Assembly: GCA_947573135.1 (NCBI GenBank)
Contig: CANPDU010000010.1
Span: forward strand, 1 to 64,000
Length of the DNA: 64,000 bases
Origin: an uncultured Bacteroidales bacterium
GTDB lineage: Bacteria; Bacteroidota; Bacteroidia; Bacteroidales; Muribaculaceae
Direction: 5' to 3'
The position numbers and the translations under genes were made by a program. Positions 1 to 10,312 of this stretch are shown here, in pieces. Numbering within the stretch: the stretch's first letter is position 1; the number at the start of each line of letters is the position of its first letter. The notes under the pieces were generated by a model, which was not told the origin of the DNA, searched no databases, and saw only the letters and a program-made list of their open reading frames with translations.

Positions 1-213
1 ACTCTTTCTCAAATCGGATAGTTAATAACCCGTCCAACTTTTGGGGGTCACTTCACTCGGGTTTCATCCTCTTTTATAAGCTTGTAACGAACTGATCCCT
101 GAGAACAAAAGCTATCAGGGATCAGGATAACAGATATTTCTTCACTTCATTGGAGAAGAGTCTGCGGTTTTACTGAAAGATTGAAGATGTCGGGTTATAA
201 ATGTTATCAGAAA
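1..213. other. Left-edge non-coding stretch, possible insertion-sequence end
   Basis: No convincing gene is visible before the end of the first GH3 gene. Positions about 30-55 hold a tract (AACTTTTGGGGGTCACTTCA) that resembles, from memory only, terminal sequences of Bacteroidetes insertion elements. A strong hairpin follows at 92-125. The stretch may be the boundary between PUL1 and an element lying to the left of the window, but no transposase is visible. Confidence 0.3.
92..125. repeat. Perfect 11-bp inverted repeat downstream of PUL1
   Basis: CTGATCCCTGA (92-102) and TCAGGGATCAG (115-125) form a perfect 11-bp stem around a 12-nt loop. It lies about 90 nt past the stop of the last PUL1 gene, reading on minus. 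There is no T-run after the stem on either strand, so it is not a standard intrinsic terminator. It could be a 3'-end stabilising hairpin of the PUL transcript. Confidence 0.6.
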
Positions 214-2556
214 TTATCGTTTCAGTGTGTTGATTTCGGTTTTGGGCGCGAGAATATCGGATGTCGCGGTCATGTTTTCTGAAACTTCGAGCGTGAGTTT
301 CGACCGTATGTCGCGTGACGACGCTCCAACCAGCAGGGTGTAGGTGCCACCATCGCGATACCATGATGATTTCACGGGGTCAAACGATGCAAGGTCATCG
401 ATGTTGAAATTTATGGCGACAGTCTCTGATTCTCCGGGTGCAAGTTCGGAAGTCTTGGCAAAGCCTCGCAGTTCTTTTTCGGGCTTATTGCGGTCTTTGG
501 CCAGATTGTCAGACGCATAGAGCTGAACAATTTCCTTGCCGGCACGTTCGCCGGTATTGGTTACATTGACTGTTACACATACTTCGCTGCCACGCTGTGT
601 CACTTCGGCATTGTCGTAAGCGAATGTCGTGTAGCTCAGTCCATGACCGAATGGATAGGCGACATTTTTGTTGAAGCTGTCGAAATAGCGGTAACCGACG
701 TAAATGTCTTCTTCATAAGGCGTGAAATCGACCAGCTTTCGGTCATATTTTGGACCTTTGTTGCCGATTGTCAGACCTTTCTGTGCAGTGATGTCGATAG
801 GAAAGTTGGCGGTTGACGCGTGGTCCTCATATCTGATTGGGAATGTCATCGTGAGTTTTCCTGACGGATTGGCAGCTCCGGTGAGGACGTCGGCCACACT
901 GTTGCCGCCTTCCTGTCCGCCTTGCCATGCACAGAGCATGGCGTCTGCTTTATCACACCACGAAGCGGTCTCGACAGCACTTCCGATATTCATTACGACG
1001 ATTACCGGTTTGCCGAGAGCACGGAACTCACGGCTCACATCGGCTATCATTGCCTTGTTTTCCGCGCTGAGATTGAAATTAGACGATTCGCGGTCAAGGA
1101 ATTCGCCTGATCCACGGCCGATCGTAATGATGGCGGCATCGTTGGCCTTGGCCTGTGCGGCGAGTTCTGATGTCGGGAAATTACATTCGGGAGGCAGCAC
1201 TATCGGCATGAACGCAGCAAAACTGCCGGTGTCCGGAACCTGTTTGTCGCGCCATGACTGCACATATCCGGCATAAGCCTTGCGGAGATTTTCATCGGCT
1301 GTGATTCCGGCATTTTTAAGACCATCGAGCAGCGACACGGTGTAAGCTCGGTTCACGTTGCCCGAACCTGTGCCTCCAGGGATGAAATCATAGGATGTAC
1401 AGCCGTAGAGGGCGACTTTTCTGATCTCAGGCTTGAGCGGAAGAGCGTTTTTATCGTTTTTCAGAAGAACCATGCCTTCGCCGGCGGCCGAACGTGTCAG
1501 TGCGGCGTGTGCGGCGAGATCCGGCCGGTTGGAGAACTTATAGCCTTTGAAACGCGGGGTCCGCACGATAAGTTTGAGAATGCGCCTGATATTATTGTCG
1601 ACAACCGTTTCGTCGAGCGATCCGTTTCTCACACCTTCGATGATAGCCTCATACTGAGCGTTGTAACCCGGCTGCAGCATGTCGTTGCCTGCTTTCATCT
1701 GAGCTACGGCGTCTGATCCGCCGAACCAGTCGGTCATCACCATGCCGTCGTAACCCCACTCGTTGCGGAGCAGCACGGTCAGCAGTTCCGGATTTTCAGA
1801 CGTATAGACGCCGTTGAGGTAATTGTATGACGACATTACTGTCCAGGGTTTGCTTTCCTTTACAGCAGTCTCAAATCCTTTGAGATAGATTTCACGCAAA
1901 GCGCGCTGGCTGACTTGAGCGTCATTGGCCATGCGGTTTGTCTCCTGATTGTTAACCGCAAAGTGTTTGATGCTTGTGCCGACTCCCTTGCTCTGAACGC
2001 CGCGTACATATGCGGCAGCAATTTTTCCGCTTACGAGCGGATCCTCTGAATAATACTCAAAATTACGGCCGCAGAGCGGATTGCGGTGGATATTGAGAGC
2101 CGGAGCAAGCAGAACGTCGACTCCATATTCAAGCACTTCGTCGCCGATCGCCTCACCGACTTCCTCTACAAGTTCAGGGTTCCATGTCGATGCGAGCATG
2201 GTGCCTATGGGGAAATGGGTGCAATAGTACGTCGCGCTGTCATCATCGCGTGTCGGTGCGATTCGAAGACCGGCGGGACCGTCGGCGAGAACTATGGCCG
2301 GAATGCCGAGACGCGGTATGGGATATGTTGTTCCGGCAGCTCCGGGCACGATTGAATGTGTTTCGCCTACGACTGCGCTGTCACCGCTGTCGATGCCGGC
2401 CATACCGGTTCCGACAATAAGGTGTGCTTTTTCTTCGAGTGTCATAGCGGCCACGACATCTTCGATATTGTTCTCGTTAAGTTTGGGTGTCGAGTTGCAG
2501 GATAGCAGGCCGAATGCAAATACAGCACCCGTGCCGATAGATATAATATGTTTCAT
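214..2556 (-). CDS. Glycoside hydrolase family 3 beta-glucosidase-type lipoprotein
   Basis: Exo-acting GH3 enzyme that removes terminal beta-linked sugars, most likely beta-glucosidase or beta-xylosidase; the sequence does not settle the substrate. The N-terminus has a short hydrophobic signal ending in lipobox LLSC, so it should be a lipoprotein. The (beta/alpha)8 domain carries the nucleophile Asp276 in MVMTDW; the second domain has the likely acid/base Glu485 in GSGEFLDR, the pattern of bacterial Bgl3B-like enzymes. A fibronectin-III-like domain occupies roughly the last 120 residues. The length (780 aa) is normal. It is the last gene of PUL1, 5 nt after the other GH3, and the two differ in their acid/base region, so they probably cut different linkages. 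Confidence 0.93.
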   Translation of the reverse strand: MKHIISIGTGAVFAFGLLSCNSTPKLNENNIEDVVAAMTLEEKAHLIVGTGMAGIDSGDSAVVGETHSIVPGAAGTTYPIPRLGIPAIVLADGPAGLRIAPTRDDDSATYYCTHFPIGTMLASTWNPELVEEVGEAIGDEVLEYGVDVLLAPALNIHRNPLCGRNFEYYSEDPLVSGKIAAAYVRGVQSKGVGTSIKHFAVNNQETNRMANDAQVSQRALREIYLKGFETAVKESKPWTVMSSYNYLNGVYTSENPELLTVLLRNEWGYDGMVMTDWFGGSDAVAQMKAGNDMLQPGYNAQYEAIIEGVRNGSLDETVVDNNIRRILKLIVRTPRFKGYKFSNRPDLAAHAALTRSAAGEGMVLLKNDKNALPLKPEIRKVALYGCTSYDFIPGGTGSGNVNRAYTVSLLDGLKNAGITADENLRKAYAGYVQSWRDKQVPDTGSFAAFMPIVLPPECNFPTSELAAQAKANDAAIITIGRGSGEFLDRESSNFNLSAENKAMIADVSREFRALGKPVIVVMNIGSAVETASWCDKADAMLCAWQGGQEGGNSVADVLTGAANPSGKLTMTFPIRYEDHASTANFPIDITAQKGLTIGNKGPKYDRKLVDFTPYEEDIYVGYRYFDSFNKNVAYPFGHGLSYTTFAYDNAEVTQRGSEVCVTVNVTNTGERAGKEIVQLYASDNLAKDRNKPEKELRGFAKTSELAPGESETVAINFNIDDLASFDPVKSSWYRDGGTYTLLVGASSRDIRSKLTLEVSENMTATSDILAPKTEINTLKR

Positions 2557-2561
2557 GGATG

Positions 2562-4879
2562 TTATCTGTTAGGGGTTGTCCAGTTATAAGTTTCTGTACA
2601 TGAGATGTCGGCAGTTTTATCGCCAATCTGAATTTTGAAATCGCCTTTTTCGAGTATCCACTTGCCGTCGGCACCCACATAGGCCAGATCCGAGGCCGGA
2701 ATTGTCAGCGTGACTGTCTTCGTCTCGCCCGGTTTAAGACTGACTTTTTCGAAGGCGCGCAGGCGGCGGTTGTCGGGTACGCATTGAGAAGCGACAAGAT
2801 CGCTCGAATAGAGCATGACTGTCTCTTTGCCTTCGCGGTCGCCGGTATTGGTTACGTCGATCGAGAATTTCAGAGTGTCGCAGTTTTTGAATTTTGAGGC
2901 CGAGGGTCGAATATTTCCATAGGCGAAAGTTGTATAACTTAAGCCGAAGCCGAATGGCCATTGGCTCGAGACATCTGCGTTGTAATCATATGCTCCGGCC
3001 ATTGTGCCGACTTTCTGAGACGCCTTATAATCGTAGGTCGACAGAGAGTTGACGTGTCTGGGATAAGTGTAGGGCAGACGTCCCGAGAAGTTCTCGTCAC
3101 CTGAGAGAAGGTCGGCGAGAGCGTTTCCGCCTTCGTTGCCGGGCAGAAGTATATCGACAACAGCTCCTGCAAGAGGCTCGATGTCGGAGATGATGCGCCC
3201 GCGCCCGCCGTTGAGCACCAGCACAACGGGTTTGCCTGTTGCGGCTGCACGGCGCACGAGCTCTTTCTGATTGGCCGAAAGATTGAGATCGGTCGTGTTG
3301 CCGGGTGTCTCGCAGTAGGAGTTTTCTCCTATGCAAAGTACCAGCACGTCAGCCTTAGAGGCCGCGGAGGATAATTTCTCGAAATCGGGCGTTTTTTCGC
3401 TAAAATAAGAACCTTCCTCATCATATTCGACCGTCGGCACATAGATGATGTTATCTTTGCCGAAACGGTTCTGCATGGCTTTGAGGATAGTATTTTTGTC
3501 GGTGAGGTCGCCCGGCTCGAGTTTTCCTTGCCATGTTACGCTCCATCCGCCGTTGAGCGAACGCATCGAATTGGCATTCGGTCCGGTTACAAGTATTTTA
3601 TTGCCTTGTTTCAGCGGCAGAATCTTATTGTCGTTTTTAAGAAGGATCATGGATTCAACTGCTGCGCGGCGGGCGGCTGCATCATGCTTCGCTGATGCGA
3701 AGTCGGGATAGTCGGTCAGGCGCGTCATCGGATTGTCGAACAGTCCGAGACGGTATTTGAGACGCAGCACACGGCGTGTGGCATCATCGATGCGGCTCAT
3801 CGGAACTGTGCCCTCGTTGACAAGTTCTTTCAGCAGAGTGCAGTAATCCCACTGATAGGGCTCCATGGCCATGTCGATACCCGCATTGATAGCCATCGCT
3901 ATAGCCTCTTTTTTATCTTTGGCTACTTTTTCGCGCTGCCAGAGGTTATTGATATCAGCCCAGTCTGTCACGATCATGCCGTCCCAGCCCAGTTCGTCCT
4001 TTAGCCAGCCGGTAAGGAGACGTTTGTTGATGTGAGTTGGCACACCGTTGATGCTCGATGAGTTTACCATTATAGTAAGTGCGCCGTTTTTAAGGCATTC
4101 AAGAAATGGCGCGAAATGTTTTTCACGCAGATCTGCCTCGCTGATGACGGCCGGAGTGCGGTCCTGACCGCTGAAGGGCACACTGTAGCCCATATAGTGT
4201 TTGACCGATGTCGCGATTTTATCTTTACCTATGTGATTGGGATCATCGCCTTGAAATCCGCGGATCTGAGCCGCGCCCATGACACCGCTTAAGTATGGAT
4301 CTTCGCCGAAATTTTCCCATACTCGCGGCCATGATGCTACGCGTACCAGATCGACTGTAGGCGAATAAGTCCACGGACATGCCGACGCGCGAGTCTCGTA
4401 GGCTGTGATCGCGGCAGCCTCTTCAGCGAGTGCCGGATTGAATGTTGCGGCTACGTTTATGTTTTGTGGAAAGAGAGTGCCACCCTGTGTGTAGGTCACA
4501 CCGTGATTTTGGTCAAGACCGTAGATACATGGTATGCCGATTTCTTTCATCGAGGCATCCTGGATTTTACCGATAAATTCGTTCCATTCTTCGGCCGAAA
4601 GGGCGTGCTGGGGAGCGTTGAGTATCGAACCGACCTTATATTTGCCGATGATAGAGTCAAGCATCCCCGGATGATAGACGAGTTTACCATCCGGGCCGCG
4701 GTGTGCGATAAGATCAATGGCGAGTTCGGTCATCTGACCGATTTTTTCGTCAAGAGTCATTTTTGACAAAGTAGCCTCGACTTTCTGTTCGAGTGCTTCG
4801 TCACGCGGTATTATAGTACCGGCGAAAACTGTGACGGACAGGGCCGTCACAGCTGCTAATGTGATCAGTCTTTTTTCCA

Positions 4880-4880
<1 letters not shown>
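2562..4880 (-). CDS. Glycoside hydrolase family 3 beta-glucosidase, BglX-like
   Basis: Periplasmic exo-beta-glycosidase of 772 aa with a cleavable signal peptide (about residues 1-20, no lipobox). The nucleophile is Asp306 in GMIVTDW. The likely acid/base is Glu524 in GENSYCETPGN, the arrangement seen in BglX and in Bacteroides beta-glucosidases such as the xyloglucan-PUL GH3 enzymes. A fibronectin-III-like domain closes the C-terminus. The start overlaps the stop of the upstream esterase by one base (TAATG), so translation is probably coupled. It would trim oligosaccharides after the esterases of the same operon remove acyl groups. Substrate is inferred from family only. Confidence 0.93.
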
Positions 4881-6097
<1,217 letters not shown>

Positions 6098-6112
6098 TTA
6101 ATGAAGGAATTA

Positions 6113-6150
6113 TTCGCTTCAAAGATATAATTTTTTATATTAACTGACAA
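6113..6150 (-). promoter_or_regulatory. Candidate internal PUL1 promoter
   Basis: On the minus strand TATCTTTG (6127-6120) fits the Bacteroidetes -7 box TAnnTTTG. A TTG (6150-6148) lies 20 nt upstream at the -33 position. Predicted transcription starts near 6113, about 43 nt before the E-set esterase gene. It would let the esterase-GH3-GH3 part be expressed apart from susCD. Confidence 0.5.
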
Positions 6151-6206
6151 TAGTTTCACGTGATTGTCTGGAGGTAAGGTCGCAATCTTTACGCACTGCA
6201 TAATTA

Positions 6207-7088
6207 TCAGTGACTGAAATTTCTTGACACAAACGGGAGAGCAGTGAAAAGAGCGGTATGCCAGTACTCGTTGGTGTGGCCGCCGTCTCTTACTCGGAAT
6301 TGCATGGGAATGCCTGCCGCACGCATAGCGTGCATGAATTCGATGTTACGGTCGAGTAGAAAATCGTCGTCACCGCAATCTATGAACCATTTCACGTTGC
6401 GCAAAGCTTCCTTTGTCTTATCGTCGGAGTCGGCTACATATCTTATGCAGCTCAGATCCTTGACCGCTTTAGTCAGAAGAGCCATCTTGCTGTCAGGTGA
6501 TCCCCCGGGATTCTGTGCGCCGGGAAAATCGGGTATATCCATGAGGGCACTGATGGCGTAGACAGAAGAAAACATCTCGGGGTGGCGCTGGGCGTAGCTT
6601 GTACTGCCGCCACCACCCATCGACAGGCCGGCTATGGCGCGTCGTCCTTTCGCCCCGCCGCAACTGTACCTCTTCTCTATATAGGGCATGAATTCCGTGA
6701 AGAAAAAATCCTCATAGTTCCAGCCGGGCATATTGAAATATCCGTTCCAGTGATCTTGCATGATATTACCTCCAGCGTTCGGGCTAACGATGACCATGGG
6801 GACGGTTTCGCCCGATGCGGTCAGCTGATCCATGACCTCACCGACGCGCTGGTCAACGAACCAGCTGGTGTTGACGCCCCCCATGCCATGGAGAAGATAG
6901 AGCACAGGATATGTTTTTGAACCGCTGCTGTCGAAATCGGCCGGCAGATAGACCGTGTATGCACGGAAGGCATCAAGCGCCTCGCTGCGGATACTGTCGG
7001 TTTCAATCCGGCTGTGAGGCCCGGGCCATTGTGCCCGGGCGCTCATCATAACTGTGATGAACAGAAGAACTGAAAATAATTTTTTCAT
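6207..7088 (-). CDS. Secreted esterase, esterase D/CE1-like
   Basis: Single-domain alpha/beta hydrolase of 293 aa with an N-terminal signal peptide (cleavage about ARAQ at residue 20). It has LLHGMGG, nucleophile Ser156 in AIAGLSMGG and a C-terminal catalytic His in DGGHTNEYW. It lacks the E-set domain of its neighbour at 4880-6070, so the two esterases are related but not redundant in architecture. Its ATG overlaps the stop of the upstream gene by four bases (ATGA), so it is translationally coupled to the surface lipoprotein-esterase. Periplasmic de-acylation of imported oligosaccharides is the likely role; the acyl group cannot be told from sequence. Confidence 0.88.
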   Translation of the reverse strand: MKKLFSVLLFITVMMSARAQWPGPHSRIETDSIRSEALDAFRAYTVYLPADFDSSGSKTYPVLYLLHGMGGVNTSWFVDQRVGEVMDQLTASGETVPMVIVSPNAGGNIMQDHWNGYFNMPGWNYEDFFFTEFMPYIEKRYSCGGAKGRRAIAGLSMGGGGSTSYAQRHPEMFSSVYAISALMDIPDFPGAQNPGGSPDSKMALLTKAVKDLSCIRYVADSDDKTKEALRNVKWFIDCGDDDFLLDRNIEFMHAMRAAGIPMQFRVRDGGHTNEYWHTALFTALPFVSRNFSH

Positions 7089-8716
7089 TTTGAGAACTGA
7101 TTGTCGAAGAATTGGATAATCTTAGGTGAGCAGGCGCTCCAGAAAGTCCAGTCGTGGGCTCCGGGACGCTCGATATATGTGAAGTTGGGCAGAAGCGGAG
7201 AAAACTGCATCGCTTCGTTGAAACCCTTGTTGACTTCGTAGAGGAAATCTTCTGTTCCGATCTCAACAGTGACGGGAGACGGACCGGGCATCCAGATCAT
7301 GTCGAATATGTTTGCTGTTCCATCAATACCGATAGCCGGAGAGCATGCGTAGATGCCCGAGAATTTGTCGGCATATTTGAGACCGTAGTAGAGAGAACCG
7401 AATCCGCCCATCGACAGACCGGAGATGCCGTGACGGCCGTCTCCTTTATACATCGCGTCTATAGCCGGCATGAATTCTGTGATGAAGAACGTCTCATAGT
7501 TAAAGCCTTTGCCCTGATAATCGTCGATGTAGAACGTATCAAAACCGTCGAACGACGCTTGTGGCGACACAATAATCATTTCAGTCTCGACGCTGCCTGT
7601 ATGGCTGGCGATATTGCCGCCGTTGAGCCAGTCGTTATTGCCGCCTGAGGCGCCGTGGAGCATATAAAGTACCGGGAATGTTTTTGTGCCGTCGAAACTC
7701 TCCGGAAGGATTACCGAATATTTCACTTCGCGGCCGAGAACTTCGCTCTGGAATGAGAGATCTGACAGTTCGGTTCCGTGTTTTTCAAGCAGAGAGACGA
7801 AACGGATGCCGAGATTAGTCGTGCCGGGAGCTCCGCCGAGAGTTATATATGAGAGATTTTCGCCGGTGAAGTTATAAAGTGTCTCGCCGTTGATGCCGGT
7901 GACTTTCTCAAGACTGATTTTGCCCTGGGTGATATACATTTTTTCTCCGTTGGATCCTACGACATATGCACCGCCGGCCATACCGTAATCGGGCACAAGC
8001 CAGCCGTTGTCGATCAGCCATGGTTCTGTGGGAGAGCCGGCGATTGTGTAAGTGCCGCACAGATCTTCAGCTCCGAGACCTTCGGTGTTGATGGCTTCGA
8101 AGAATGCTGCCGCGTTGCCGCTCGGATCGCTTACCGACATCGTGTATTTGCTTACGCCCGGAATGACCGTAGTCTGCCAGGTCGTGAAATCGGTGACTGT
8201 CACCGGATCGACTTTCAGAGTGACGGTATAGCCGCTGGGCTCGGGATCGTCCACTCCGATGACGAAGCTGATCGGGCCGCGGTAGTTGATTACATATCGT
8301 TTGCCGTCACCGCCGGTCAGCAGACCGCTGATATCATAATCGTTGCCGATCTTGTTGACTTCAAGATCACCCCCGGTGAAAGCTCCGTTTGCAACGCTCC
8401 CGGCGGAAGTAAAACCGGTAAACTGCATGTCAGCCGGATTTTCCCTGTCTTCCATCGGTCTGTACACTCCCGGCTGGAGAGTCCATTCGCGTGACACTAC
8501 CCATAGTGACAGAGTGTTGTTTTTCCCGTCAGAAAACTCCATGTTGAGATATTTGAGTCCCTTTTTGAGTTTGGCTGTTTCTCCGGTTTCGACAGTCGTA
8601 TAGTCATAGCGCTGAATGTCGTCATATGTGCCCGACATATCGTCTATTACGTTGTCGCTGCAACTCCACAGCATGGCGGCCAGAGGCATCAGCAGTAATT
8701 TATATATCTTTTTCAT
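7085..8716 (-). CDS. Surface lipoprotein fusing a duplicated N-terminal module to an esterase domain
   Basis: Lipoprotein of 543 aa (lipobox LWSC, Cys19) in the operon slot right after susD that usually holds a SusE/SGBP glycan-binding protein. Residues about 30-300 hold two loosely similar beta-rich modules (about 45-160 and 165-300), each with a G-x-Y start and glycine-rich turns; I do not recognise the family. Residues about 310-543 are a CE1/esterase D-like domain with LHGASGG, nucleophile Ser435 in GISGLSMGG, a Glu/Asp-rich IGTEDF and catalytic His in GAHDW. The simplest reading is a surface protein that both captures and de-acylates the substrate before SusCD import. The binding function of the N-terminal part is inference. 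Confidence 0.8.
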   Translation of the reverse strand: MKKIYKLLLMPLAAMLWSCSDNVIDDMSGTYDDIQRYDYTTVETGETAKLKKGLKYLNMEFSDGKNNTLSLWVVSREWTLQPGVYRPMEDRENPADMQFTGFTSAGSVANGAFTGGDLEVNKIGNDYDISGLLTGGDGKRYVINYRGPISFVIGVDDPEPSGYTVTLKVDPVTVTDFTTWQTTVIPGVSKYTMSVSDPSGNAAAFFEAINTEGLGAEDLCGTYTIAGSPTEPWLIDNGWLVPDYGMAGGAYVVGSNGEKMYITQGKISLEKVTGINGETLYNFTGENLSYITLGGAPGTTNLGIRFVSLLEKHGTELSDLSFQSEVLGREVKYSVILPESFDGTKTFPVLYMLHGASGGNNDWLNGGNIASHTGSVETEMIIVSPQASFDGFDTFYIDDYQGKGFNYETFFITEFMPAIDAMYKGDGRHGISGLSMGGFGSLYYGLKYADKFSGIYACSPAIGIDGTANIFDMIWMPGPSPVTVEIGTEDFLYEVNKGFNEAMQFSPLLPNFTYIERPGAHDWTFWSACSPKIIQFFDNQFSK

Positions 8717-8737
8717 TTTGAATTTGATTTAATGGTT

Positions 8738-10300
8738 TTACCATCCGGTGTTCTGAGTCATATTACGGTTAAGTTCAAGCTCTTTACGCGGTATAGGAAG
8801 CAGTTTGTGCTTGTCTTTGAAGCCATAATTGTTGTTTTTGTAAGCTTCGCTGTCTATGCCTTTAGCAGAAAATGCGGGCACGAATTTACCTCTTCCGCCG
8901 AGGTAATGAGGCGCGTCGCCCCAGCGCACGAGATCCTGAAAGCGCACGCATTCAAAGCATAGTTCAAGGCGTTTCTCAGCTTTCACGTCGTCGAGTGTCA
9001 CACCCGAGATCGGCTGAAGACGCGCACGGCTGCGGATGGCGTTGACATATTCGTCGGCGCGGTTGCCGCCCGACATCACATGTGCCTCGGCAGCGAGGAG
9101 AAGTACCTCGGCATAGCGCATGACGCGCAGATTGGTGTACTGTAGAGCCTGAAAATAGCTGGCATCCATGATGCAGTCTTCCTTGAGGGCACGGTTCTTC
9201 CAGTTGAACAGACCTTCGTGGCCGACTAGACGCTCGCCGGCATTGATTGTCAGACCGTATTCGGCATTGAGAGAGTCGTAGGTGCGGATGGTTGACCCCA
9301 GACGGTAGCCGTTCTGTCCTTCGTGGGCCACGAATGCGTCATAGAGTGACTTTGTGGGATTCATAAAGCCGTATGTACCCGAGGCGATCTGATTCATCGA
9401 TCCCATGTTGAGCAGCGAGGAGCGCCAGCCGCTCATGATATATGTCATGGTGAATTGTGTCCATGCCTGTTCGGGATCATTGCGTTTCTGAATTTCGAGC
9501 ATTGCTTCGCAGCAGCCGTTTGTCGCGGCGTGGTGAAGCATGTCATAATCGCCCTGATAGAGTTCGTATTTGTTTGAATCTATGACTTTGTCAAGCTCGG
9601 TGGCGGCTTCGGCATATTTACCTTCGAAGAGGAGTGTTTTGCCGAGCATGGCCTGAGCGACTTCTGTCGTGACGCGGATACCGCCGGTCGCATCATTGGC
9701 GCCGTCCTTGCTCGGAAGAGCGTGGCTCTCGATGGCTGTCCTGAAATCTTCCTCAGTGCGTGCCCAGAGTTTTTCGGGCGTGCTGTTTGACTGGTGATAT
9801 TCGCCCGGCTGCAGCAGATGGTCGACGACAGGAGCGGTTCCCCACAGCGATGCAAGCTCGAAGTGTGCCCATCCGCGGAAGAAATAGGCTTCGGCGACAG
9901 CCTGCGCTTTTACCGGAGTGTCGGGAACCATCTTCTCGATGATTAGGTTTGCCTTATAGATGATGCCGTACAGACCCTGATAGACTCCGGCTATCATGCC
10001 GTGGTCGGTGTCGAACGTATATTCGTTGAGACGCTCCATGTCGGGGTTGTCGCCTCGCGAGCCTCCGCCTGTCCAGGAGTCGTCGGAAAGCATGTTCTTT
10101 ACATAATACCAGTTGAAATAGTTGTCTCCCCAGCTGGTGTACATGGAGGCTACGGCCTGCTCGGCGTCGGCATCTGTTTTATAGAAATCGTCCTGACCGC
10201 CCATATTGCCGTGCTTGGGTATGTCGAGACCGTCTTCACATGAAGTGAAGAGCAAAGCCGCTCCGGCGATAAGGGCCGGGAGTATGTATTTTAGTTTCAT
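8738..10300 (-). CDS. SusD-like glycan-binding outer-membrane lipoprotein
   Basis: RagB/SusD family lipoprotein of 520 aa with lipobox LFTSC. It has the TPR-rich SusD fold with typical blocks: the Asn/Tyr-rich N-terminal part, the AEAYFFRGWAHFELA helix near residue 140, and the C-terminal MRYAEVLLLAAEAH and KRLELCFECVRFQDLVRWG motifs. It forms the lid of the SusC transporter encoded 12 nt upstream. SusD proteins bind the imported oligosaccharide at the cell surface. Specificity cannot be read from the sequence; the esterase-rich operon points to acylated plant oligosaccharides. Confidence 0.95.
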   Translation of the reverse strand: MKLKYILPALIAGAALLFTSCEDGLDIPKHGNMGGQDDFYKTDADAEQAVASMYTSWGDNYFNWYYVKNMLSDDSWTGGGSRGDNPDMERLNEYTFDTDHGMIAGVYQGLYGIIYKANLIIEKMVPDTPVKAQAVAEAYFFRGWAHFELASLWGTAPVVDHLLQPGEYHQSNSTPEKLWARTEEDFRTAIESHALPSKDGANDATGGIRVTTEVAQAMLGKTLLFEGKYAEAATELDKVIDSNKYELYQGDYDMLHHAATNGCCEAMLEIQKRNDPEQAWTQFTMTYIMSGWRSSLLNMGSMNQIASGTYGFMNPTKSLYDAFVAHEGQNGYRLGSTIRTYDSLNAEYGLTINAGERLVGHEGLFNWKNRALKEDCIMDASYFQALQYTNLRVMRYAEVLLLAAEAHVMSGGNRADEYVNAIRSRARLQPISGVTLDDVKAEKRLELCFECVRFQDLVRWGDAPHYLGGRGKFVPAFSAKGIDSEAYKNNNYGFKDKHKLLPIPRKELELNRNMTQNTGW

Positions 10301-10312
10301 GTTATTGACTTG

